A stretch of DNA of 64,000 nucleotides from Terebella lapidaria (Eukaryota > Annelida > Polychaeta > Terebellida > Terebellidae), in contig OX424569.1 in assembly GCA_949152475.1 (NCBI GenBank), positions 31,665,950 to 31,729,949 of the forward strand, written 5' to 3'. Below, piece after piece: positions 23,344 through 35,000 of this stretch. The notes under the pieces were generated by a model. It saw only the letters and a list, made by a program, of their open reading frames with translations, made no database searches and was not told the origin of the DNA. Numbering within the stretch: the first letter of the stretch is position 1; every line of letters begins with the position of its first letter. The translations under genes were made by a program, and so were the position numbers.

Positions 23344-25934
23344 TAGTTTACCGGCCCTTTGGGCCGATAAGCTATTATGATCGTGGTTTTTCGTCCGTCG
23401 TCCGACCGGGTCTGTAACTTTTTTTTGGCATGATGAATTTCTCCATGAATTTGTCAGAACATACCGTAGGCCAATATCTAAAAACATTTTAAATTTTTTT
23501 TTGATTGAATCGTTTTTATCGATTTGGCGGCCATTTTTGACGAAAAATTGCCAATTTTGGACTTTGGTGGCCATTTTCTCAGAAACTGTCTGATCAGTTT
23601 TGAGATTTTTGTTTCAAAACATTCCTCTCATGTACTTCTATGATGTGTATAAGTTTCGTTGCCCTTGAATCTCCGGTCTGCGTGTGGCGTCCATTTTGAT
23701 TTTTTGATGGGTCGGCGAAAAAAAATTGTTTGTCCTAAATCAAGTCACTATTCGTTTTGAGCCATTTCCAGCAAAAAAAAAAAATGTTTTTTTGGCCATT
23801 GAAAATTTTGGACTTAGAAAATTTCACTCAATTTTTCCTTCATAATGGGAGCTGTGCGGAGTAATCTCATAGAACACTTCAAGATAAAGTATTGGCACAT
23901 TCAAATGGGAAATCATATATTGCGGTTTGAGTGGTGACCTTGAATTTGACCTTCAATGACCTTGAAAGGCCAAAACGACCTTTTTTGTCGAAAAAACGAT
24001 GAATTTTGTCTTTGGTGGCCATTTTCTCAAAATCTACTCAAACAATTTTCCTCAAAATCATATATAAAACTCTCCTTTGTACGGTGGCTTGGATTCGCCA
24101 TCACGTTTAATTCACACCCCATTCAGTTTCCACCCCGGTGAAAACCTTCTCACCCCGGTGAAAACCTTCTCACCCTGGTGAGAACCTTCTCACCCCGGTG
24201 AAACCCTTCTCACCCCGGTGAGAACCTTATCACCCCGGTGAGAACCTTCTCACCCCGGCGAGAACCTTCTCACCCCGGTGTAAACCTTTTCACCCCGGTG
24301 AATACCTTCTCACCCTGGTGAAAACCTTCACACCCCGGTGAGAACCTTCTCACCCCGGTGAAAACCTCACCCCGGTGAAAACCTTCTCACCTCGGTGAAA
24401 ACCTTCTCACCCCGGTGAAAACCTTCTCACCTAGGTGAAAACATTCTCACCTAGGTGAAAACCTCTCACCCCGGTGAAAACCTCACCCCGGTGAAAACCT
24501 TCTCACCTCGGTGAAAACCTTCTCACCTCGGTGAAAACCTTCTCACCCCGGTGAAAACCTTCTCACCTAGGTGAAAACCTTCTCACCTAGGTGAAAACCT
24601 TCTCACCTAGGTGAAAACCTTCTCACCCCGTTAAAAACCTTCTCACCCCGGTGAATACCTTCTCACCCCGGTGAAAACCTTCTCACCTCTGTGAAAACCT
24701 TCTCACCTCGGTGAAAACCTTCTCACCATGGTGAAAACCTTCTCACCCCGGTAAAAACCTTCTCACCCCGGTGAAATCCTTCTCACCCCGGTGAAAACCT
24801 TATCACCCTGGTGAAAACCTTATCACCCCGGTGAGAACCTTATCACCCCGGTGAGAACCTTCTCACCCCGGTGAGAACCTTTTCACCCCGGTGAAAACCT
24901 TCTCACCCCGGTGAAAACCTTCTCACCCTGGTGAAAACCTTCTCACCCAGGTGAAAACCTTCTCATCTAGGTGGAATCTCACGTGGCATCGAGAGGTCGT
25001 GTGATAAGTAGAATCATTGCTGACATTGATAGTATTGTATTAGATTCACCGTGGTGAGAAGGTTTTCACCGGGGTGAGAAGGTTCTCACCGGGGTGAGAA
25101 GTTTCTCACTGGGGTGAGAAGGTTCTCACCAGGGTGAGAAGGTTTTCACCGGGGTGAGAAGGTTCTCACCGGGGTGAGAAGGTTCTCACCGGGGTGAGAA
25201 GGTATTCACCGGGGTGAGAAGGTTCTCACCGGGGTGAGAAGGTTCTCACCGGGGTGAGAAGGTTCTCACCGGGGTGATAAGGTTCTCACCGGGGTGATAA
25301 GGTTTTCACCGGGGTGAGAAGGTTTTCACCGGGGTGAGAAGGTTCTCACCGGGGTGAGAAGGTTCTCAACGGGGTGAGAAGGTATTCACCGGGGTGAGAA
25401 GGTATTCACCGGGGTGAGAAGGTTCTCACCGGGGTGAGAAGGTTCTCACCGGGGTGATAAGATTCTCACCGGGGTGATAAGGTTTTCACTGGGGTGAGAA
25501 GGATTTCACCGGGGTGAGAAGGTTTTCACCGGGGTAAGAAGGTTTTCACCGAGGTGAGAAGGTTTTCAACGGGGTGAGAAGGTTTTCACCAGGGTGAGAA
25601 GGTTCTCACCAGGGTGAGAAGGTTCTCACCGAGGTGGAAACTGAATGGGGTGTAAATTAAACGTGATGGCGAATCTAAGCCACCGTACCTTTGGGATGTG
25701 TATAAGTTTTGTAGCCTTTGAATCGACGGTCTGTGAAAATATGTCATTAACGAACAAAATCTTTCAAGATGTAACTTGATTTCGTGTTATAGTCCATACA
25801 AAAATTTGTTTTAGCAACATTTACGAACATGTTTTAACAATAGATTTTAACATCAGTGTAACAATTTATATGTTGGAAAATCGGTATTCTATACAATTCT
25901 GATGATTGCCGGTAAGCTACAGCACCCTCGGTGC
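23344..25934 (+). repeat. Dispersed repeat R1, copy b, split by FB2
   Basis: It begins AGTTTACCGGCCCTTTGGGC and ends CCGGTAAGCTA followed by a CACCCTCGGTG hairpin, the same two ends as other R1 copies (AGGTTACCGGACC at one end, GTCCGGTAACCT plus a short hairpin at the other). The body includes GGCGGCCATTTT blocks and GACCTTGAATTTGACCTT half-sites. The element at 24083-25684 is inserted inside it. Confidence 0.6.
24083..25684. mobile_element. Palindromic foldback-like element FB2 made of opposed 20-bp minisatellites
   Basis: Outer inverted ends are GGTGGCTTGG (24083) and CTAAGCCACC (to 25684), flanked by GTAC on both sides (24079-24082, 25685-25688). Unique end segments of ~45 bp enclose two arrays in opposite orientation: about 42 units of CTCACCCCGGTGAAAACCTT at 24125-24975 and about 30 reversed units at 25048-25640. 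An ~80-bp spacer lies between. The unit itself is near-palindromic (TCACCCCGGTGA). It is nested in an R1 copy, whose sequence resumes on the other side (CCTTTGGGATGTGTATAAG matches the R1 body). Confidence 0.8.
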
Positions 25935-25935
25935 T

Positions 25936-26397
25936 ATGTTCTTTTTGTCGCCTTATTGGTTTCCGCACGAAAACTTCAGTTTTCCTCGATGTATCTCCGC
26001 TAAATTTTCACCGCTGGTCAGAAAAGTTGTGTAGAAGAAACCTATTCTTTTTGAGCCTGATCCGGGGTCCGTGAGGTCCACTAGACAAACATGTCTTAGG
26101 GGTATGTTGGGTGGATTTGGCCCTGGTCCAATTTCTTTTTGCTGAGTCGGTATTCTCATTTTCCGCCATATCTCTGAAACGGTACGTCGTACAGCAAAAT
26201 GTGCATTATTTTCGGAGTCGTCGCCCTGGACAAATATGTCTGGGGGTAAAGGGAATGAACTTTGAAATATTTTCGACGAGTCGGAATTTTTCATTTTCGG
26301 CCATATCTCATTTTCCTTAAATTTAGTTGTGTTGGGAATTGTCAGTTCACCAGTGTTGTGTATCGATGCCCCAAGGCCTCTGGGCCTTTACGTCTAG
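25936..26397 (+). mobile_element. Helitron-like fragment ending in CTAG
   Basis: The right end is a stem-loop (AAGGCCTCTGGGCCTT), a few bases, then CTAG at 26394-26397 followed by T, the form of a Helitron 3' end (hairpin, CTRR, T). The body shares GAAACGGTACGTCGTA and GACAAACATGTCT motifs with the longer copy at 39730-41556. No Rep/helicase frame is present. The left boundary is a guess. Confidence 0.5.
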
Positions 26398-26402
26398 TTT
26401 TT

Positions 26403-27794
26403 AGGTTACCGAACCTTTGGTCCGATAACCTATTGGCATGGCGTTGCGTCCGTCGTCCGTCCGTCCGGGCATACCAGTAGGGTTTACGGGGATTTCTTAG
26501 GGGGAATAAAGCTGAAAACGCCCCACAACCACAGTTTAAGCCAAAAGTGCGGTCTTACGAGGATTTTTTCAGGACTTACACGGGGAAAGTCAAGATAGGA
26601 AACTTGACATTGGGTCCACCCGTAACGCCCGTCTGTTCGCACGTCCGTCTGGCCGGGCATACCAGAAGGGTTTACGGGAGTTTCTTAGGGGAAATAAAGC
26701 TGAAAACGCCCCACAACCACAGTTTAAGCCAAAAGTGCGGTCTTACGGGGATTTTTTCAGGACCTACGGGGAAAGTTAAGATAGGAAATGTAACATTGGG
26801 TCCGCCCGTAACGCCCATCCGTTCGCACGTCCGTCCGTCCGTGGTCCGATAACCTATTGGCATGGCGTATGCGTCCGTCGTCCGTCCGTCCGTCTAGCCG
26901 GTCAGACGAGAGAATGGTTGTGCCTAGAAAAGGCACACAACCATAAGTTGTGAGGAAATTTCTTCTTGTGTGCGTATTTTGGGGAGTTGTGTGCCTATTT
27001 TAGATAGGAAATTTAACATGTAAAAGGCACACAAGATGGACAAGATGGTCTCGTCCACACGTCCGTCCGTCCGTCCGGCGTTAACATTTTTATCTTTGAA
27101 GTTTACGATCGAATCTTTCTGAAATTTTGCACAAAAATGCCTAAAAATATTTTGAGAAGGAGGTATTTTTTTGTTTTTTGATTTTCGCAGTTTTTTTAAA
27201 ATGGCGGCCGTTTTTGACGAAAAACGCTCTATTTTAGACTTTGACGGCCATTTTCTCAAAAACTGTCTGATCAGTTTTGAGTTTTTGGTTTCAAAAGATT
27301 CCCCTCATATACCTCTGTGATATGTATAAGTTTGGTTGCCCTTGAATCGCCGGTCTCCGTGTGGCGGCCATTTTGAAATTTTGGCGGGTCGGCGAAAAAA
27401 AAATTTTCACCCCAAATCGCATTACTATCCATTTTGGGCCATTTCTAGGGCAAACAAAAACTTTCACCCCAAACAAAAAAATTTTGGACTTGAACTTGAC
27501 GTCAGATGACCTTGAGTGCCAAATGTCTGACTCGGAATGTGTGAATTGACTTGAGCGGCCCAAACGATTCCACCCCGATATATCTTTGTATTATGAACAT
27601 ATAGAATATCAAAAGCCGCACACATACATGTAATGGTGACATCGAAGTTCATACGGATGACCTTGATTTGTAAATCTCAAGGTCATATGTTTACACTGCG
27701 AACCTTGATTGGTAAACCTCAAGGTCTGTTACCTGCCAATGCTGCCATGGCCAAACCAAAATTGTCCGGTAACTTATCTTAACCTTTAGGCTAT
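26403..27794 (+). repeat. Dispersed repeat R1, copy c
   Basis: It starts AGGTTACCGAACCTTTGG and ends GTCCGGTAACTTATCTTAAC. Near its left end is a ~189-bp tandem duplication (GGGCATACCAG at 26468 and 26657), then (CCGTC)n runs near 26450, 26830 and 27060, and the GGCGGCCATTTT body. It ends about 200 bp upstream of the acyltransferase start codon. Confidence 0.65.
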
Positions 27795-27814
27795 TTTTTT
27801 TTTATTAATTGTAA

Positions 27815-27851
27815 CAACGATCCTATAGCTTGTGAAGCTGTAGGATCGTTG
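27815..27851. repeat. 17-bp stem, 3-nt loop hairpin upstream of the acyltransferase gene
   Basis: Arms CAACGATCCTATAGCTT (27815-27831) and AAGCTGTAGGATCGTTG (27835-27851) pair fully as RNA, with one G-U. The loop is GTG. It lies about 150 bp before the start codon at 27998, so it may fall in the promoter or the 5' UTR. Confidence 0.7.
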
Positions 27852-27997
27852 ATTGTAATGTTAGCACGGAGACGTTATGACTTCCAACGTCCAACTGGCA
27901 CAAGTCTTTCACGCATCTCCATCGAACCACTCTAGAGACAACGGCAGGAAGGCACGAGCGCAGACATTTTTTTGTGTTTTTCTGTACGGCTGTAAAC

Positions 27998-30900
27998 ATG
28001 GATCAAAAAGTCAACGCTTTGTTTGTATACGATGGTTCTAGATTACTTGAGCCACTTGCTGATGTTGTAGGATTACCAATAGACCAGGTGTGTGTCCCGT
28101 ACATGTGCATTTGTTGAAATGATTGTGATAAACTGGGAACTCGGATCAGCCCTATCACTCGGCTCATTGTCACGCCCCTCCACCAAAACATGCCCCAAAA
28201 TGGCTTCGATGACATTTTATTTAATTTGATCTGTTGAAATGATGTGTTCGTCAGGTAATGTTTGAGTACTGTCAGCATTTTGTGCCAGCTGCCATGATGC
28301 TTACATTCAGATCCTAGATCTATACTCTGATTTTTCTAACTCGTTTACACAGTTTTTCACTGATATTTTTGGGATGCTAAATGCTATCGTTCTATAACTT
28401 GACATACTTCACCTGGGAGTCAAACGGCAATCATTTACAGAATTTCAGATTTCTATCACGAAAATTGAAAAAGTTAACAATCTACCCCAATGTTAAATTT
28501 AGCCCTGTCATTCAATTTCTGGGTCCGCACACAATTTCGTGCATTTGCTCGGTTTTGTAGTAGTGCAATCTTTCAAAATCAACATGTTTGTGTAGAATAC
28601 ACCCCAATGTGTCATCTGCTTCAAAATTACAACAATACTTCAAATCCTGGTGGATGTAAACAGGATCAAATCCTCAAATAATCTCAGATTCTCGAGATCC
28701 CGTTTTTGGGTGAAATTTAACATTGGGGTAGATTGCCAACTTCTTCAATTATTGTGATAAAAGTCTGAAATTTGGTAGAAGATTGCCGTTTGTCTCCGAG
28801 GTGAAGTATGCCAAGTTACAAAACGATACCATTTAACATCGCAAAGATATCGTCAAAAACCGGTGTAAACAAGTTAGAAAAATCAGAGTATATAGTGCGA
28901 ATCAATTCTCTGGCCAGCCTGGGCTGGATGGGTGGCCTGAAGTGGGGCCTGCACGATTAATGGGTTAACTGCAACAGCTAGCATTTTTCAAATAACCTCG
29001 AATAACCGGCTGTGGAATCTCCAAACGATTAACCGGTTAACCGTCAAACACCAGTTAACTGTCTTTTATAACCTTGATCAGTGATCACCAAACCTTCTGC
29101 TCAGGCTCCTGACAAGTCTGCTCAGCCGTACCTGAGTTCTCATTACCGTATTACATAGAACACAGTACACAATTTTTGCAGGGGAGAAAAAGCATACTTT
29201 TCCGGGTGGGGTCGAGGGTATATTGTATCCCCACAGCCAGAACAGTGAGAACGCCACCAACAAAATTAGTTTAAATTACTATTTACCTCACTCCGTTTTC
29301 AACTCATGTATGCATTTATTCCACTTAAAATTCTGATGTCTGATGCTTAATTGAACCTTGAATACTCATAGTATTACGGTACCGGAAGTATTTCCACGAA
29401 AAGGGGAATACCCGGGCTGATCAGAACTCAGAAGACAAAACTACATGATACTTCTCTAAATCTCTAAGTTTTTTTTACAGTTAATCGGTTACGGTTGGGT
29501 TAATAGCCCACGGTTAACTGGCTATACCTATTACTAATCGTGCAGGCCCTAGCCTGAAGTAGAGACAGCACAAGTACTCGAGTACTCGTCAAAGAGTGTA
29601 GTCACAGCAAGAACCGAGTTTTAAGTTGATAACCGAGTACTCGTGGAACAAAACTAAGACATTTTTCTTCAGTACATATCATGAAAGGAGCGCTCAAAAC
29701 CATGACAAAACGTTGAAAAAAAAATCAAAATTTGAGATCTTGTTGACATTGTTTCGAACAAGAACTAGCTGCGCCACCTGGCGAATCACTTATGCCGCCT
29801 CTAGGCTCTAGCGAGTGTACTGTGAACTCAGTCACGTTATGCAAACGAGATGTCTGCACCCATCTGAGAACTTTCTGCATATATTAGTTAACTCGGTTTT
29901 CAGTAATTCAGTGATTTTATATCCCGATATTCTATTCTAAATGCTTGGCAATGTTATATTTCACATTCTGAATGCTCCCATTCATCAATTCAGCAGTCTA
30001 CTGGCAGCCCCAGTGAAATGCATGGTGAATTGACGATCTATTGGAAAAAATTTGCCAATGCAATCTACAGTTGGTACTTTTAGCCTATACGTGTACTCGG
30101 TTACGAGTCGAGTCACAGCACCCGAGTACTCGAGTTACAAAATCTGTACTTGTGCTGACCCTAGCCTGAAGTAACTTTACCTAGATCTAGACCATATAGA
30201 CCTGAAAATAATACTGTAAACGTATGAAATTTCGGGATGTATTAATTTCGCGTTTGGAAAAAAAACCGCGAAAATAAATACACTCGAATACACGGTTATT
30301 CAATTGGGGGGGGGGGGGGGCGGGGGGGCTGTGCCCAACATAAAAACGCAAACTTAAATCCATGCGAACATGTTGAGATGTTGAAAACGCGAACATTGAT
30401 ACACGCGAAATTTTACACGTTTACACTACATCGCAAAACAGGGTAGAGTCTAGATCTATATTTTGAGATTTTTTTTTTTTTTGCTCACCCTTCTTGATTT
30501 GAACTGATGCACGTGTGAATCCACGTAGAAAATGACGAAAGACCCATGGTCAGTTGAAGTCAACAATTCACGCAGAAATATACATTCATACAAATATCGC
30601 TTGTTTTTTTCAGTGAACGGTTCTTTATACTGGATCAGGGTTTACTCTGGGCTGCGCCTTTGCGCCATTGACACATTCAAATTATAATTGCCCCATGTTT
30701 TTGCTGGTCCATGCAACCCCGGGGCACAACTCCAGATTTCCTCGCACTCGGCGATCTTTTCCGGGGTAGTCGATTATACAGCGTGAAGGAGAGTTCAGGC
30801 ATATCTGATGTGCAGTGAAAGCTACATGAAAGCCAAAGATGGGCCCGAAGGCGATGATGGGGAGTGGGCAGTAGCTGCCGCGCAATAGATCCACTTTACA

Positions 30901-31985
30901 CCTAGTCAGTCTGTGGTATTCGGGCCGAATATTCAGAAAATAATAATCCCATCCTGTAACTAGTAAATGAACTGAGGAATTAAATGTTATCTATTACTTG
31001 ATATTCCCATTATTTGTGTGGGTGTGTGGGTTTTACGCTGAAGTTAATGTTGCGATTTCTTGGTTGAATTCTTTTCGGGTACAAGAAAATTTGAAAAGCC
31101 TCACTTTATGAACCAGTGGTGCGCCCCTGGGGCACACTTTCTGTTGAGGCCAGAGTACATGGAGTATTCCCTGTTGGATCACTCGGTAGTTCATGTCGAG
31201 AAATGTTAAAGGGGCACTATATGGGATTTGGCTTTCCAAGATTTTTCTCTTGACGTTCCTATTTATAAAAAAAAACATCAGATGACGTTTTTGACCCAGG
31301 AACCTTCATCTGCTGAGCCGACCTGGGCTGATCTGAGCATTGGCTCAGCAGAGATCCTGGGTCAAAAACGTCATCTTGCATTTTGTTCTATTATAAATGT
31401 AAGCGTCGGGAGACAAATCTTGCAAAACCGAATCCCATATAGTGCCCCTTTAATATCCGAGTATCTATATTCATAAATCTGAACATTTTATCTAGTTCTT
31501 TTGCAAATCTGCCAAGGTTCGGATTTTGAGTATATGGTACCGCTCGTATGCCACCGAAATGGTGATGTGACCTGCATTGATGATGATTATCAGGCTATTA
31601 AAGCATGTATACTGATATGTAAACATGATAAATGCATGAGAGTAGAAGGGTACTATATATTAGAGAGCTTAGATCTTTATTCAAACTGAATTTTCATTAA
31701 AATCTTATTGACATCCCACATTTTACACCCACATACAGGCCAATTTTCTGGTATGTCAGCTCGTTGCTTTGGTGCTCGGCTTTTTCTACCGAACCTACCT
31801 CGGCCCACAGAATGTATCGGCGAATACACGTCACTGGATACAAGTCATCGTGGGTTTGTCCATCACATACTTCTGCTTCGGCAGGTCAGTAACCATGGTT
31901 ACAATGAATATACATGTACTCTTCACTACTTAGTGTATATGAGTCGTTATCAACTTAAATTTAATCAGTGAATGTTTATTAACTG

Positions 31986-32023
<38 letters not shown>

Positions 32024-35000
32024 ATACAACACTTACGTCATGCTCTAAGGCGCTGTACAAAAATTGTATGGAATATACATTACGAGGTATGGTAGTTGAA
32101 AATTAAAATAGAAATACTGAACAGAACGGAGTAGAGTTGACGTACATGGTTAACATTGATTATGAATATGTCAATATATGTATTATAACAACATTTTCTC
32201 TTGTAATTACAATTTTCCACATATACATTTAGATGGATGATAGTACTAACTTATAAACAAATGCTGATGAAAAACTTGTTACTGGTTATACAATATACTG
32301 CTACAGTATCAGCTATAACAGAAATAATATGTACTAGTATTTCGGTATTTTGTCAAGTTTACAAAACTATAGGTTTGATTATTTTCTGAAATATTGTTTG
32401 TTTTCTCCCCCCAACAGCCAAATCCTCCACCTGTTCCTCCAGACTTTTGTCTGTTACATTCTCCTGCTCACGATGAAGTTTGGTGTGATGGAGAGAGCCG
32501 TTTTCATGGTTGCTATGGGTTACCTAGCAACATGTCACATATACCGAGTCCTGTATGATTACGGTGCTTACACGCTTGATATTACTGGGTGAGTATCCAA
32601 GACTAGTCATCTAATAAAATAACATAGACTTATCATTTACTTGCTTGATGCATCGCATCATACCATTTTTTGTAAATCTAACACATAGACATGATAAATG
32701 ACATCAAGAAATATAATAATAAAAGTTTTGGATTTGTGCTGTATTGCAGTCATACATAGTCAGCCCAACTTGATTTTCAGAAATAGTTCTAGTCAAAAAT
32801 ATTGTTATTCAATATTCTCTCTTGACTCGATCGTTTCCAGGGTGATGATGGTGAACACCCAGCGGTTAGCGTGCCTAGCGTTCAGTCTCAAGGATGGAAG
32901 TGTTAGAGATGAGAGCAAACTGTCGCCCACCATGAAATACCATGCTACCAAGTGAGTCTAGACTGTTGTGATCTACTGCACTATATGGATTTTGCTTGTA
33001 TATTGAAACAAGATGAGATGCGAAAAAAGAAATGTTTATTTTGTGTCCATTTCTGATCATGTTGTACATGCTTAATAACACTTCAGTTGAATTGATTTTT
33101 CTTCGGTTGACGAAAATGATGTGAACAATTTGTTAAATATTTTTATGTTCCAGCGTTATCCAAGAACAATAATCAACATGTATATGTTTTCTCAAAGAAT
33201 CACAAATATGGAAAGCCATTTTACATTACCTTGATGACTGGGTGTTTGACCTTTGAACATATTGCATAAACAAAAAAAGGTTCCATTTATTTTCTTTTTT
33301 TCAGGCGCTGGCCAAACCTGCTGGAGTTTGCCAGCTACATCTTCTGTTTTTCCACCTCAGTCTGCGGCCCGTTCTGCTTCTACAAAGATTACATCAGGTT
33401 CATTGAAGGAACGTACTACAATGAAGATAACGATGTGAGATAACAATAACAGTGAAATTTTGAAAAAGACCGACAGCGAATTCGTGTTACATCGTAGCAT
33501 TGGTAGTAAAATGCAGAACTGGAAAATGTATTTGTACATATTATGAATATATATATTATATATATTTTAAGGAAAATAAAGGGTTTTGTCTTTTTTCAGG
33601 GAACAAACAACCGACGTGAACTACCTTCTCCCACAGTAAGCTGAACATTGGACCCATGTAAAACCTGTCGTAATTCCAAATCAAGAAATAACATGATTTG
33701 GCATGTTCACATAGTACTCGTGAAACTTGTGTTGTTCAGACTTCTAATCTAATGTCCAGAGTGGAGCAATGTTAGATAAAGATGGAGAGTCATTCTGAAT
33801 TATTAGAGAAAAAGCCTGGAAAGAACAAAACAAGTTATTGTTTTTTGTGAGTTGAAGATATGACACTGAAGGACAAATATATTTACAGGTTGCAATGTGG
33901 AAGGCACTGGCGTGGACGTTGTTCTGTGGAGCCGTTATGTTCCTCCTAATTCCTAAATACCCCATCGAATACATGAAAGGTTTGGTGACACGTTTTATAA
34001 GCAATTTGTAAAAAGAAGAAATTAAACATGATATACATGTATACCTAATTCACCTGCACATGCCATTTTGTCTAGTGTCTACAAATTTCGGTGAAAAAAA
34101 CATATCTATTACACAAATACATATACGTTTAAATTCATTTGTGGATCCTAGAATGTTGAAATATGATTATATTTTCTTTGCAGAGGAAGCCTTTGAGAAC
34201 ATGTCATTTTTCCAGAAGAATTATTACATGGTATTCTCCACAACTCTGATGAGATACAAGTATTACTTCGCCTGGATGTTAGGTAAAGTTGATCCACTGA
34301 CTTTAACAATAAATTTTCACATGTACAATTTCAAATGAATGTAAGATTCAGTAAATATCTACTCCAGCCATGTGACATAACAAATTTATTCAAATGAAAT
34401 GTTCAAATAAAGTTCATGTTTTATCTGTTCAAGATAAGAAAATGTTTGCATTAGTGTCCATGTATGTAAATAATAGTAGTAATGAAGAATGCTACATTCA
34501 GTATTGTGTAATTTTTTTTTACTCATTTTGATTCACCGCAAAGAATATGACTTGTTATCAGGAAATTTCCAACCAATACTCTGACACTTTAATATAACTA
34601 AAACTTGATGAAAGATTCTGAAACATGAACAATATGAATCAAGATTAAGTCGTCGTATTCTGTCCTGTTCCCAGGCGAGGCAGTCAACCTGAACTCCGGT
34701 CTAGGATACAACGGGGATGGACTCGATGGCCGACCCAAGTGGGATCTACTCAACAACGCCGGCATTCTAAATGTGGAGGTAGGACAGCTGTTACAGAACA
34801 TTGGTATGAACCAGAAATAGTGAGAGTAGCGATTCCAATGCCTTGTTTGGCAAATTCAACCAAGTAATGAATATTCAGAATTTGATGTCCCTTTGTTGTC
34901 GAAATAGAGATGCTTGCTTTTGCTTGGTACTTTCAGTTGCTTTATCAGTGATATAAATTTAATAGATGAAAAGGTGTAAGGCTCAGAGAGCTGATACATT

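Noticed and set aside
24125-25640. CRISPR array
   Set aside because: The 20-bp units are contiguous with no spacers, the orientation flips midway, and the host is an animal.
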